From Deltaproteobacteria bacterium (GTDB lineage: Bacteria; SAR324; NAC60-12), in the NCBI GenBank assembly GCA_002683655.1, contig NYTS01000088.1, positions 1 through 50,853 on the forward strand: a stretch of DNA of 50,853 nucleotides. The letters run 5' to 3'. Shown piece after piece: positions 1 through 10,255 of this stretch (positions within the stretch are counted from its first letter, which is position 1; every line of letters starts with the position of its first letter). Made by a program: the position numbers and the translations under genes. Under the pieces are notes generated by a model. That model was not told where the DNA came from. It saw nothing but the letters and a program-made list of their open reading frames with translations, and searched no databases.

Positions 1-93
1 AAAACGCTTTGCTACAGCAAATCAAAAACGATGTTGGAAGTTTCTTTGAAACTGCTCATCCATAAACTAAACAACCCTTAAGCTCCAACGCCC
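1..93 (+). mobile_element. Terminal fragment of an insertion sequence (transposase C-terminus plus terminal inverted repeat)
   Basis: Bases 3-93 are the exact reverse complement of 50763-50853. Frame at 3-65 reads NALLQQIKNDVGSFFETAHP*, like a transposase C-terminus, followed by ~28 nt of non-coding end. Confidence 0.7.
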
Positions 94-95
94 GA

Positions 96-227
96 AAAGG
101 GGTAGCTCTTTCTCCACTGTTAAAACCATATGAGGGTTTCATTTCGGATAACATATCGCTCGTCGATTTTATTCAGTATCGAAGAGATGCCTCAATTTTG
201 GTTGATCAGGTGGAATTCGACGAGTGA
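96..227 (+). pseudogene. C-terminal remnant of a periplasmic iron(III)-binding protein (FbpA/IdiA-like), truncated by the IS end
   Basis: Open frame KGVALSPLLKPYEGFISDNISLVDFIQYRRDASILVDQVEFDE* directly after the IS end; resembles FbpA-family C-termini; stop TGA overlaps GTG start of the permease (GTGA). Confidence 0.5.
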
Positions 228-1911
228 AAGAAGACTTATCAATTCAACAGAATTCATTACCAAATTCTGTTTTTAGTAGTACCAAGGTCTCGGATTCAGA
301 AAAAGGTTGGCAATACCTCAGTCTGATGATCCTAGTCTTTTTATCAGTTCCTATTGCATCAATTCTATTCATTAGCCTTGGTCAGTCTGGCGATCTATGG
401 AGGCACTTATTTGATACAGTTTTACCAAAATATATTCTGACTACTCTTTGGCTGATGATAGGTTCTGTGATTGGCGCAACCATCATCGGCGTCAGTAGTG
501 CTTGGATAACATCCATTTACAATTTCAAGGGGAAAACCCTGCTCAGTACATTATTGACGCTGCCTTTAGCTATGCCAGCCTATATAATGGCATACGTTTG
601 GACAGACCTCTTAGAATATGCTGGTCCATTTCAAAATTCGCTTCGTAGTTTCTTCCTTTGGAAAAGTCCTCAGGATTACTGGTTTCCTGAGATTCAGTAT
701 CTTGGTGGAGCCATATTTCTTTTTAGTTTTGTTCTATATCCATACATATTTTTTCTGGCCCGAACAGCTTTCCTAAACCATGCACTGAAGACACTTCGTA
801 TTGGTAAAATGCTTGGCCAGTCGTCGTCACATGTTCTAGTGACTGCAACTATCCCACTAGCAAGACCAACAATCATCGTAGGGGCTTCTTTAGTGCTAAT
901 GGAAGTTCTTGCAGATTATGGAACTGTGAGCTTTTTTGGGATCAACACCCTCAGCAAGGGTGTATTTGATTTATGGCTTAACATGAACGATCTAGCTGCC
1001 GCCTCGCAGCTCTCTCTAGTGGCTCTTTTTTTGTTTTTGTCCTCCTCGGATCAGAACGATGGAGCCGCAGAACCCAAAGATTCTCTTTACAGCCTTTGGG
1101 TAATATTTCACAAAAAAAAGAGCTTAGTTGGCAAATGACTGTGTTAGTTTGGTTAAGCTGTGCTGTTCCAATTGCGATTGGATTCACAATCCCAGTAATT
1201 ACCCTTTTCAGCAAATCAGTGCTAGGCAACAACACTTGGGAAATCCAGAAGCTTTGGGTAATTGTTGAACGGACAGTTTCACTTGCATTGGTGGCATCTT
1301 GCGCCGCCTGTATACTCGCACTATTAATAGGCTTTGGAGTTAGGCTTCAACGAGGGACCAGCGTAAAGTGGGTGGCTCAGTTTGGGTCCATCAGCTATGC
1401 TGTTCCAGGCACAATTCTCGCGCTCGGTGTTCTTTGGCCAATGAGTTCAATCGACAATGCGATTGATCTTCTAATGAGGGAATGGTTTGGGATTTCAAGC
1501 GGTTTATTATTCTCTGGGACCGCCTTCGCTTTGGTTGCTGCATACGTGATTCGCTTTCTCGCAGTAGCATTCGGATCAGTTGATAGCGGCTTTCAGGCAA
1601 TTCCAAAGGTGATGGACAAGCTGCCAAGGCTTCTCGGAAAAAAACCTCGCTTTACACTAGTTTCTATTCATCTCCCTTTACTGAAATCAAGTTTAATGAC
1701 AGCAAGCCTGATTGTGTTTGTTGAGGTGATGAAAGAACTTCCTGCAACACTAATTCTCAGGCCTTTCGGAGTAGAGACCTCAGCGACACACGTTTATCAA
1801 TATGCCTCGAGCTAACAACTTAGTCAGGCATCCCCCGCCGCTTTATTGATCGTCCTAGTTGGAATTTGGCCGATATTGGTGATTAATCGCGTGTTCTCAA
1901 AAAACCTATAA
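224..1911 (+). pseudogene. Iron(III)-type ABC transporter permease (FbpB-like), disrupted by a frameshift and a nonsense codon
   Basis: ORF 224-1138 and ORF 1096-1815 are the two halves of one permease; frame switches (-1) near the T7 tract at ~1025-1032 (..LVALF|FVFVLLGSERWSRRTQRFSLQPLGNIS..). After TAA at 1813-1815 the same frame continues QLSQASPAALLIVLVGIWPILVINRVFSKNL* to 1911. Confidence 0.8.
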
Positions 1912-1918
1912 CCCGATT

Positions 1919-4900
1919 TTACTGCAGTTGTGCAAGATAAGCTTCAATTTGCAAAGCTGTTTTATTCGAAAGATCTCTGTATTGTTCTAAACCTTTGACT
2001 TCAGGATGCGCGGCAACCTCCTGATAGTGCTGAAGGGCGTCAGGAAATTGTTCAAGCGTATGGTAGAGGGCGGCTAATTGATAATGAACTAGGACAAACC
2101 ATTGGGTATTTTTGGGGACGGGGCGTGCAACCAAGGACCTCAATCTCTGAATTGCACTATCCGTTTTGCCAACTGCTCCGTCCATTTTGGCTAGTTCATA
2201 AACTGCAGCGATTTCTTCCTGACTTGCTCCTCCTTGATCTACCTTTTCCCACCAAATTCGCGCAGATTCAGGGTTTTCTAGAACAGTTGCGTAGTATGTC
2301 GCGATTTCAGAAGCAGCATTTTTCTTAATTTGTGGATCCTTAGATCTCTCATATCTTTGTGAATAAAACTCCACAAGTTCGGTATAATTTCTTTGTTGCT
2401 GCAAGATTGAAGAGACGCGGCTCACAGCCTGAGCTTCCAAAGCTGGATCAGCAGCGTTTTCAAGAACCTTTCGATAGGAAACTAGTGCCCCGGAATTATC
2501 ACCAATCTGCTCTTTTAGTGAGCCTTGCTGAATCAGAGCTTTAGGGGTTTCTGAACTTTCAGGATCTACTTTGCGTTGTAGATCCCAAGTGGCTAAAGCC
2601 TCTTTCCAATTTTGCTGTCCAATTTCAGCTTGGCGCCAAAGTATTACCCAATCGACAGAAGCTTCAGTACCCTGTTTCTCCAGTAGTGGCTTGAGCTCTT
2701 TACTAACACTTTTCCAATCTTGCTTATCTATATAATTTTGAATGCGCGCCCCGAAAAGATATTGATCAATCTGTTCAACTTGTTGAGTTGCAAGCTTCTG
2801 ATACTCTCTGTTCTGATCAGTTGATTTTGCTTTAACAACCGCCTCATAGTATCTCCGAGCCTCAGACCACTTTTCCAACTGTTGAACATCAGCTCCAAGC
2901 TGGTAGTTTGCAATAACTGCATAAACAGAGTTTGGATTAGGTTTTCGCTTCAAGAGCTCCTTCAGTGTTTCAGAAGCTTTATTAACATCCCCTTCTTTAC
3001 GAGCTTGATTCGACTGTTCCATCAATGCGGCAAGGTCAGCATCACTATTGCCTCCCTTGTCCAACTCTGCTAACCATTTCTGTGCTTTTGAATCATCCTT
3101 CAATGAATTCTGTGCATAGTAAAAAATTACCTCTGCACAAGCTTGCTTTGCTTCTTTGGATTTCAATTGGGGACAGGTTTTTTCATACAACCCTACGAGT
3201 TCTTTCACCTGTTTTGTTTCTTCAAAAGCAGGCCTAGCCTCATCAAGCAACTTTAGTCTTTCACTGTGGCTGTTTTTTGGTTGTGCATTTATTGCTGCCC
3301 TGTATAGCTCTGCAGCTGGCTTCCAGCTTTGGAGTTGTCTTGTCGCCCGGGCTCGGATCAAAAGAGCTTCGGCAGTATTCGTACGCTTCTTATCTTCTTG
3401 ATCTAAGAGTTGATAAGCTCTCAAGACACCTTTCCAATTTTGCTGTTTAATTTCGGACTGAAGTAGCATTGAAAAGTTTGATTCATCAAGCTTTATAGTG
3501 CCTGCCAGTTGCTCCTTTCTAATCAAATAAGATAAGCCTGCCCAGTCTGCTTTTTTCTCCAACTCGATCAACTTGTCTGTGATGTCTATCTGCTGAAGTG
3601 ATTTCCACTGTCGCAGGGCGGCCTGCTTCAGCTCATTATAGTCTTTGGGAGAATCAGCCTGAGCTACCAATAGAAATGATTGAGCCGCATCTTGATTCCG
3701 CTTGGATTGAAGATGCAATTGACCCAATCGGTAGTGCGCAAGTGTAAACCACGAGCTATTTTCAGCCGGCTTACGCATGAGAATTTTCTGGAGAGCTTCT
3801 AATTCAATTTTTGAATTTTTATTTGTTTTTGCTTGTTCTACCTGCCTCCACATTGCCTGCATCTCAACTTCAGAATTACCACCCTTATCAAGCTTATCTA
3901 GCCAGAATTTTTCATTGGTCCAGTCTTTTTGTTCAGCTGCTTGATTTGCTAATTTCTGAGCTAAGCTTAATTGTTCCTCGGATGGTGTCTGTTGATAAGC
4001 GAGGCTTTGCCATCTAGTCTTTTCTTCTGGGTCCTGCTGTCTATCTGAAATGTATAATGCCCAATTTACCTTGTCGTTTGGTTCAGCCAATTCATAGGCT
4101 TTCGAGTAAAACTCTAGGGCCTTTTGGGACTGTTTTGTAGACTCTGCTGCTTGGCCTCTGGCTTGGTAGTCAAAGATTGTTTTCACAGATTTGGGATCTG
4201 TACTTTCTAATTGGTCATAAACAGCCAATACCTCTGACCATCTCTTCTGCTCTTTCTCAGCTTGTAGCCAGGAGCGTAACAAATTCACATCAGGTTTGAG
4301 GGTCCCATCTTTTAAACCCTTTTTGGTTAGTTTACTTACTAATGGCCAATCTTTCTTCTCAATTGCATTCGCCAACTCTTGTGTTCCAAGATATTTCTGC
4401 AGCCCTAAAACTTGTGAGTCCACATAGGTTTTAACTTCAGGATCAAGATTTTTTGGGCCCACCTTTTGAACTGATTGATAGTATTTTAAGGCTTCTGGCC
4501 ATTTCTCTTTATCTTGATTCCAATCACCCAACCTTAGATATACTGGAACAAAGTTTTTGGAAGAAACCTTCAAATCAGAGGATACAGCGGGCTGCAGAAC
4601 TTGTATTGCCTGGGCTTTATTCCCTTCCTGATTCAACAGATCCGCTAGGCGCAATCTAGCCTGAACAGAAGTATCACCCGCATTGAGGTTGCCCATTTTA
4701 AGCAGCCACTCTCGCTCTAACTGCGAATCTTTACTTTGTTCACGTGCCCAATAAAGCATCAGGCCAGCGAGTTGCTTTCTAGACTCCAAATCACTTATCT
4801 GCTCAAACTCTGATGCAACCAGTTTGGGAAAATCTGATTTGATTTCACGAGGATCCCGCTCAAAAACATTCTGCAACCGGCCGATCACCCACATTCTTTT

Positions 4901-7900
4901 CTGGCTATCTTTTTTGGGTAATTTGGCAAGTGCCTGCTCGTAATACGATCTGGCTTTGACCCACCCACCAAGTTTTTCTGCAGCTTCACCCTGAGCCAAC
5001 AGAGAATCAACTTTTTCGGCTTCTTCAGGCAAGATCGATTGCAGTCGTCCATAAAGCTCAAGCACTTTTGACCAGTTTTGCTGTTTTGTCTCAGCTTGAA
5101 CCCAAATTCCAAAAATCTCTTTACTAAAAGGCAGGTTGCCAAGCCTCTCTTGCTCAGAAATAAACTTACTCACTTGCTGCCAATTTTCATTATTCAACAA
5201 ACTTTGTAATTCTTGTTTGGCAATCACAGAATCCACTGAACGCAACATCTGCTGAGCATCTGTTGCCAAGTCAGAATCTTGCTGTTGATTGGCTACCTGC
5301 TCAAAGTATGGTCTCGAAGCAGTCCATTCTTTTCGATTCTGATGCAAAACCCCCAACTGGAAAGGAATTTGCCAAAAAAAGCTACTACTCGAGGGCACAG
5401 GCCGTTTTTCCAAATCTTTCAATCGATTCAACGCACCATCTAAATCTCTATTTTTACGGTCTATATCGATCAATAACATGGAAGCACGAAGGTCAGTGTC
5501 ATCAACACCCCCCAAGTCGGCACTTTGTAACCATTTTGATGCAAGCTTCTCATTTTGCAGTTTATCCAAACTTATTAAACCAGCCTTCAGAGCGTATTGT
5601 TGACGAAATTTTGGTGATTTCTCTTGGGCATAGAGTTCCTCATAAATTTTCATTTGTTTCTGATAGTCATCTCCATTTTCATAGAGAACCGCTAAGCGAT
5701 TGGAAATCGCTGCAAACCGTTCATCTCCAGCCGACATCTTTTTGATAGCACGCTCATAAAAACTGATGGCTTCTTTTGATCGGTTAAAGCTCTCATTTGC
5801 CTCTGCTTGCCAGATCAAGTCTGAAATACTTTCAAATTTGTTGGATTCTTTTTGTTGTAGCTCTTTATATAGGTTCAGTATGCCCGTCCAGTCTTTTTGA
5901 TTTTGTAGCGCTCCAACCCAGACATTTAACAAACGATCATCGACCTCAACAAGACCAGCTTTCCAGTTATGACGAATGAGATTATCGACTCCCCTCCAGT
6001 CTTGTTGTTCTTGAAGCTTAGCGATGTTCTCTCGAAATTGTTGGTTTCGTAAAGCTTTGAACCGAAGTTTTGAGTTTGCAAGTAGCTCTTGTTGCTCTCG
6101 ATCTGTAGAAGGTGTGTTTAAAACTCTTTCATACCGAACAAGTGCCCCTTGAACATCATTTAATTGATCATAATGAATGGCTGACTGGTAGCTTCCTTGA
6201 AAACGCAAACTCGGCTCTACTTCCTGCTGAGCAAGACGCTCCCAAATTGGGAGTGCTAGCAACTGTTGACCAATTTTTTGATAAATACTTGCTCGCAAAA
6301 CTGCAGCCCTCAGATCATTTGGGGTATCACTGCCAGTATCCGCCTCTGCCAACCAGGGCAATGCCTGCTCAGATTGCTGAAGATCAATTGCTAGAACCTC
6401 CCCAAGTTGCAGTGCATAGCTTCGATACAGCAGTGAATTTTCGGGAAGCAAAGCCAAGAGGTGAACTTTGTATAGTGGTGGAATTTTCTGTGGTTGCTTG
6501 CTAGCTAGGTAAATCTCAGAGAGGCGTCGAACCAATTGCTCTCTTGGAGGTTCAGCATTGTCTGGAAGAACATAAAGTGCTTGCTCAAGTAGTGCTATTT
6601 CAGTTTGTGGATTTCCAACCTTCCTTTCTGCATCTGCCCATTGAAGGAGATGATTCAGTGTTATGCGAACTGAGCTTTCAGGCTGCTGATCCCACTTAAT
6701 ATATGCTTTTTGTAGTCCGACCCAATCCTCTTCAATGCGAAGTGTCTCCACCCAAGCCTGCCAATCTTGATCCCGCAATAGTGGAATAGATTGGTTTGAA
6801 GCCCATTCAAATAGTTCAAGTTGTGCAGAGGTATCCTGAATTTGTTGATTCGCAACCAATATCCCCCGAAAGGCGCTTTCCTGATAGTCAGTATCTTGAA
6901 TAAGTTTTTCAAAGTCCCTTCTAGCTAACGCCCATTGCTTTTCCTGTAGAAAGCACGATCCCCTCTGCCAAATCAAACGTTTGGCTTCGGGAATTGAAGA
7001 AGAATCCGAGATGGGTGCCAGTTCACTTAGTAGTTCAAGGCAGCGTTTTTCGTTATACTGCCTATTTGCTAATTCTTGTAGGAAACGAAGTTGGGTGTTT
7101 CTTTGGAACGATTCATTGTTGTAGGCATCACGCAGAATTTGTTCTGCGTTCGGCTTATTGTCTACTGCATCATATTGCTGAACCAACATTGTCCAAAAGC
7201 CTGGTTCCTGTCGGTATCGCTCCTGACTTCGTAATGGTAATAACTGTTCGAGGGCTAGCTTTGGCTTGTTTTGCCGGGCATACAGCATTCCGAGTTCATA
7301 ATGAGCTTCTTGCTGAAAGGCGTCATCTTTAGTTTTCAGGTATCGCTGGTAAGCAGTAACTGCTTTTTGAGGCTGGTCTATTGATTGGTATAGCTGACCT
7401 AGCCGAAAGGCGGCGAGTGGACGATAGTTACTATCATTCGTTGCAAGATACTCCTCGTAACGGGGAACAATTTCTTTGACAAATGTAGGATCAAGAGTAC
7501 CACTTTTTGAACTTGCTTCCAGTTGCTCTGCGGCGCGTTGGAAAGCCACTTCTCCCCACCAAAATGTAGCTTGAGCCCTACTTTCTTGAGGCAAATCCAA
7601 TTTTGAGATCGCGTATTCTCCATAACGTTGTTCTGCCTGAAGCCAATTCTCCTGACTTTGGTGAATTGTTGCTACACGGTATCGAATATCTTCGGTTTCT
7701 TTAGATGGTTCTGCTGATTCAAGATAGTTTTCCCAAAAAGGGAGAGCTTCGTTAAACCGTTTGTTTTGATAGAGGGTGTAGCCCGCCTGATAGTTTGAAA
7801 TTTGTGATTCTTTTTCTGTCAGGCTATGTTGTAAAGCTTCTTGATGGTACTTCGCAATTCGGGGCGCCAAATCGTTAGCTTGAGTGGATGCTTTTTTCTC

Positions 7901-8386
7901 CTGGTAGCGGAGCATCCTTTGAAATAGTGATTGCCCCATCAAATTTCTTGCGGGGCCATAAAGACTGGAAGAGGAAGGAATTGATGAGAGGGTCTCTTCA
8001 GCTACCTGAGGCCGATCGAAGCTAAAATGGATCTTGCCAAGCTGAAGGCGAGCAAAGTCTCCTTCCAAATCGTTTGGATTTTCCTGAAGCCACTCTTCAA
8101 AAAGAATTTGAGCTTGAGGCCAATAGCTTTCCCCCATTTGAAGAAGGACTTCGCCCTCTAATTTCATGGCGACAAAGCGAAATTCACCATGGGGTTTGCT
8201 GGCACGGTAACATTGAAGATAATCGCGGGCACTTGTCAACAGCCCGTCTTCGATCATCTTCTCAGCGAAGGCAAATTGTTTTTTTTCGTTAAGGCCGTCG
8301 GGCAATCCACACGCGGCAGAGGCCAGTCCTGGCAAGGAGACCGAAACTCCCAGCCACAGGACCTTCCATTGAGGTGGCCAGTTCAT
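1919..8386 (-). CDS. Giant secreted TPR-repeat protein (2155 aa)
   Basis: Continuous ORF with signal peptide (MNWPPQWKVLWLGVSVSLPGLASA) and many TPR-like motifs (W..A..YY..); long-period internal repeats. Confidence 0.9.
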   Translation of the reverse strand: MNWPPQWKVLWLGVSVSLPGLASAACGLPDGLNEKKQFAFAEKMIEDGLLTSARDYLQCYRASKPHGEFRFVAMKLEGEVLLQMGESYWPQAQILFEEWLQENPNDLEGDFARLQLGKIHFSFDRPQVAEETLSSIPSSSSLYGPARNLMGQSLFQRMLRYQEKKASTQANDLAPRIAKYHQEALQHSLTEKESQISNYQAGYTLYQNKRFNEALPFWENYLESAEPSKETEDIRYRVATIHQSQENWLQAEQRYGEYAISKLDLPQESRAQATFWWGEVAFQRAAEQLEASSKSGTLDPTFVKEIVPRYEEYLATNDSNYRPLAAFRLGQLYQSIDQPQKAVTAYQRYLKTKDDAFQQEAHYELGMLYARQNKPKLALEQLLPLRSQERYRQEPGFWTMLVQQYDAVDNKPNAEQILRDAYNNESFQRNTQLRFLQELANRQYNEKRCLELLSELAPISDSSSIPEAKRLIWQRGSCFLQEKQWALARRDFEKLIQDTDYQESAFRGILVANQQIQDTSAQLELFEWASNQSIPLLRDQDWQAWVETLRIEEDWVGLQKAYIKWDQQPESSVRITLNHLLQWADAERKVGNPQTEIALLEQALYVLPDNAEPPREQLVRRLSEIYLASKQPQKIPPLYKVHLLALLPENSLLYRSYALQLGEVLAIDLQQSEQALPWLAEADTGSDTPNDLRAAVLRASIYQKIGQQLLALPIWERLAQQEVEPSLRFQGSYQSAIHYDQLNDVQGALVRYERVLNTPSTDREQQELLANSKLRFKALRNQQFRENIAKLQEQQDWRGVDNLIRHNWKAGLVEVDDRLLNVWVGALQNQKDWTGILNLYKELQQKESNKFESISDLIWQAEANESFNRSKEAISFYERAIKKMSAGDERFAAISNRLAVLYENGDDYQKQMKIYEELYAQEKSPKFRQQYALKAGLISLDKLQNEKLASKWLQSADLGGVDDTDLRASMLLIDIDRKNRDLDGALNRLKDLEKRPVPSSSSFFWQIPFQLGVLHQNRKEWTASRPYFEQVANQQQDSDLATDAQQMLRSVDSVIAKQELQSLLNNENWQQVSKFISEQERLGNLPFSKEIFGIWVQAETKQQNWSKVLELYGRLQSILPEEAEKVDSLLAQGEAAEKLGGWVKARSYYEQALAKLPKKDSQKRMWVIGRLQNVFERDPREIKSDFPKLVASEFEQISDLESRKQLAGLMLYWAREQSKDSQLEREWLLKMGNLNAGDTSVQARLRLADLLNQEGNKAQAIQVLQPAVSSDLKVSSKNFVPVYLRLGDWNQDKEKWPEALKYYQSVQKVGPKNLDPEVKTYVDSQVLGLQKYLGTQELANAIEKKDWPLVSKLTKKGLKDGTLKPDVNLLRSWLQAEKEQKRWSEVLAVYDQLESTDPKSVKTIFDYQARGQAAESTKQSQKALEFYSKAYELAEPNDKVNWALYISDRQQDPEEKTRWQSLAYQQTPSEEQLSLAQKLANQAAEQKDWTNEKFWLDKLDKGGNSEVEMQAMWRQVEQAKTNKNSKIELEALQKILMRKPAENSSWFTLAHYRLGQLHLQSKRNQDAAQSFLLVAQADSPKDYNELKQAALRQWKSLQQIDITDKLIELEKKADWAGLSYLIRKEQLAGTIKLDESNFSMLLQSEIKQQNWKGVLRAYQLLDQEDKKRTNTAEALLIRARATRQLQSWKPAAELYRAAINAQPKNSHSERLKLLDEARPAFEETKQVKELVGLYEKTCPQLKSKEAKQACAEVIFYYAQNSLKDDSKAQKWLAELDKGGNSDADLAALMEQSNQARKEGDVNKASETLKELLKRKPNPNSVYAVIANYQLGADVQQLEKWSEARRYYEAVVKAKSTDQNREYQKLATQQVEQIDQYLFGARIQNYIDKQDWKSVSKELKPLLEKQGTEASVDWVILWRQAEIGQQNWKEALATWDLQRKVDPESSETPKALIQQGSLKEQIGDNSGALVSYRKVLENAADPALEAQAVSRVSSILQQQRNYTELVEFYSQRYERSKDPQIKKNAASEIATYYATVLENPESARIWWEKVDQGGASQEEIAAVYELAKMDGAVGKTDSAIQRLRSLVARPVPKNTQWFVLVHYQLAALYHTLEQFPDALQHYQEVAAHPEVKGLEQYRDLSNKTALQIEAYLAQLQ

Positions 8387-8572
8387 CGGGTACCTGATTT
8401 TGGTAGGTTATTGATCATTGAGGAAGATCAGGCAAAACTGCAAATTTAAGACCGATTTTCTCGATTTTTGCACCACAAAACAGAAATTATAGACTTTGCA
8501 AAATCTTTGACCTTTAGGTCGAATTAAGTTTTGAAAATAATTTTAGCAATCCTTTAAGCGAATGCCAACCTG

Positions 8573-10255
8573 ATGCAATCAGAAATTAGAAGAGTAAGTC
8601 GAGTAGTTCGTATTGGAAATGTTTTGGTTGGTGGCAAAGAGCCTATACGTTTTCAGTCCATGTTAACCAGTGATACCTGCGATTTGCCAAAAGTTATTGA
8701 AGAAGTGGAGGGATTATTTCAAGCAGGCTGTGAAATTATCCGAGTCACAGTCCCAAATCATAAATCTGTGGAAGCACTTCCGAAAATAAGAAAATTAATG
8801 GTCAATCAAGGGATTAATACACCTCTGGTTGCTGATATTCATTTTAATCCTCAACTAGCTATAAATGCTGCAGAATTTGTGGAAAAGGTTCGAATTAATC
8901 CTGGTAACTATGCTGACAAAAAACGATTTGAAATAAGGGAATATTCTGAAGCTCAATATCAAGAAGAGTTGCAACGGTTAGAAGAAAAACTCCTCCCGCT
9001 AATTAAGCAACTCCAGAAATATGATAGGAGTCTTAGGATCGGCACTAATCATGGTTCCCTATCAGACCGTGTGATGAACCGGTTTGGCGATACTCCTGAA
9101 GGTATGGCTGAATCTGCGATGGAATTTTTACGAATACTGGAAAAGCATCAATATTTTGAGACAGTCATCTCGATGAAGGCATCTAACCCCATCGTAATGA
9201 GAGCAGCCTATCAAGAAATTGTAAGAAAAATGGATCTTGAAGGGATGAATTACCCGTTACATCTTGGAGTTACTGAAGCGGGGAACGGGATTGACGGTAG
9301 GGTGAAAAGTGCCTTGGGAATTGGCTCTCTTCTGTTAGATGGGATTGGTGATACAATTAGAGTCTCTCTGACTGAACCAGCAACGAATGAAATCCCCGCT
9401 GCAAGAAGTATTTTAAATGGGATCAAAAGATTCCCTCGAAAAACTGTACTTATTCAAATCAAAAAGCAGTCAAACAACATCTCTAATGAAATAGAAATTG
9501 ATGGGATCAAACTTGGTGGAGAATCTCCGTTCCGCCTTATGGGCATCGCAGATTTTGTTTTGGAGGACTTTCCATCGGAACCATTCGATAAGGTTTGGAA
9601 TCAGAAAGAATGGGAATCAGAAATTTTTCCGAATCTCCATTCCTTTGATTCTAGGAACCCAATCACTGGCAATAAAGTGATTCTTGTCGAAAGCGATGAA
9701 CTGGATATTGACAGGATCCATAAATATATAAAAATTTCAGATACTAACGGATTTGAGCCTGTATTTCTCGTGAAATTATCTTTGACTAAAGATGAGGATG
9801 AACTTATGGGCTTGGCTGCGAACTTAGGGGTCTTGATTCTTGAGAATGTGGTACAAGGTTTAATTGTGCCTACCACTAATCCAAATGACCCTATGCTTGA
9901 GATGATCCTTTCATTGCTTCAGGCTGCGAGGGTGAAAACATATAAAGCCGATTTCATTTCATGTCCATCTTGTGGTCGAACTCACTTTGACCTTCAGGCA
10001 GCAACAGCGAAGATCAAAATGAAAACAGAACACCTTAAGGGTGTCAAAATTGGGATAATGGGATGTGTGGTGAATGGTCCCGGGGAAATGGCTGATGCCG
10101 ATTTCGGGTATGTTGGTTCCGGATTTGGAAAGATCAGTTTGTATAAGGGGCAAAATTGTGTACGAAAAAATATCCCAGAAGAAAAAGCAGTAGATTATTT
10201 AGTTGAATTAATACAAGAGCACGGGATGTGGCAGAATCACACAGAGACCACTTAA
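8573..10255 (+). CDS. ispG: 4-hydroxy-3-methylbut-2-en-1-yl diphosphate synthase, long (three-domain) form
   Basis: N-term VRIGNVLVGGKEPIRFQSMLTSDT; C-term SCPSCGRTHFDLQ...IGIMGCVVNGPGEMADADFGYVGSG; 560 aa with a large insert. Confidence 0.93.
   Translation: MQSEIRRVSRVVRIGNVLVGGKEPIRFQSMLTSDTCDLPKVIEEVEGLFQAGCEIIRVTVPNHKSVEALPKIRKLMVNQGINTPLVADIHFNPQLAINAAEFVEKVRINPGNYADKKRFEIREYSEAQYQEELQRLEEKLLPLIKQLQKYDRSLRIGTNHGSLSDRVMNRFGDTPEGMAESAMEFLRILEKHQYFETVISMKASNPIVMRAAYQEIVRKMDLEGMNYPLHLGVTEAGNGIDGRVKSALGIGSLLLDGIGDTIRVSLTEPATNEIPAARSILNGIKRFPRKTVLIQIKKQSNNISNEIEIDGIKLGGESPFRLMGIADFVLEDFPSEPFDKVWNQKEWESEIFPNLHSFDSRNPITGNKVILVESDELDIDRIHKYIKISDTNGFEPVFLVKLSLTKDEDELMGLAANLGVLILENVVQGLIVPTTNPNDPMLEMILSLLQAARVKTYKADFISCPSCGRTHFDLQAATAKIKMKTEHLKGVKIGIMGCVVNGPGEMADADFGYVGSGFGKISLYKGQNCVRKNIPEEKAVDYLVELIQEHGMWQNHTETT

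Noticed and set aside
1010-1140. Programmed -1 frameshift at a T_TTT_TTG slippery heptamer in the permease
   Set aside because: The zero-frame codons (ctt ttt ttg) do fit a slippery heptamer, but the same gene also has an in-frame TAA at 1813 and its partner gene is truncated, so gene decay is the simpler explanation.
2125-8292. Numerous plus-strand ORFs antisense to the giant TPR gene
   Set aside because: Short, overlapping, no recognisable motifs; expected shadow ORFs of a long coding gene.
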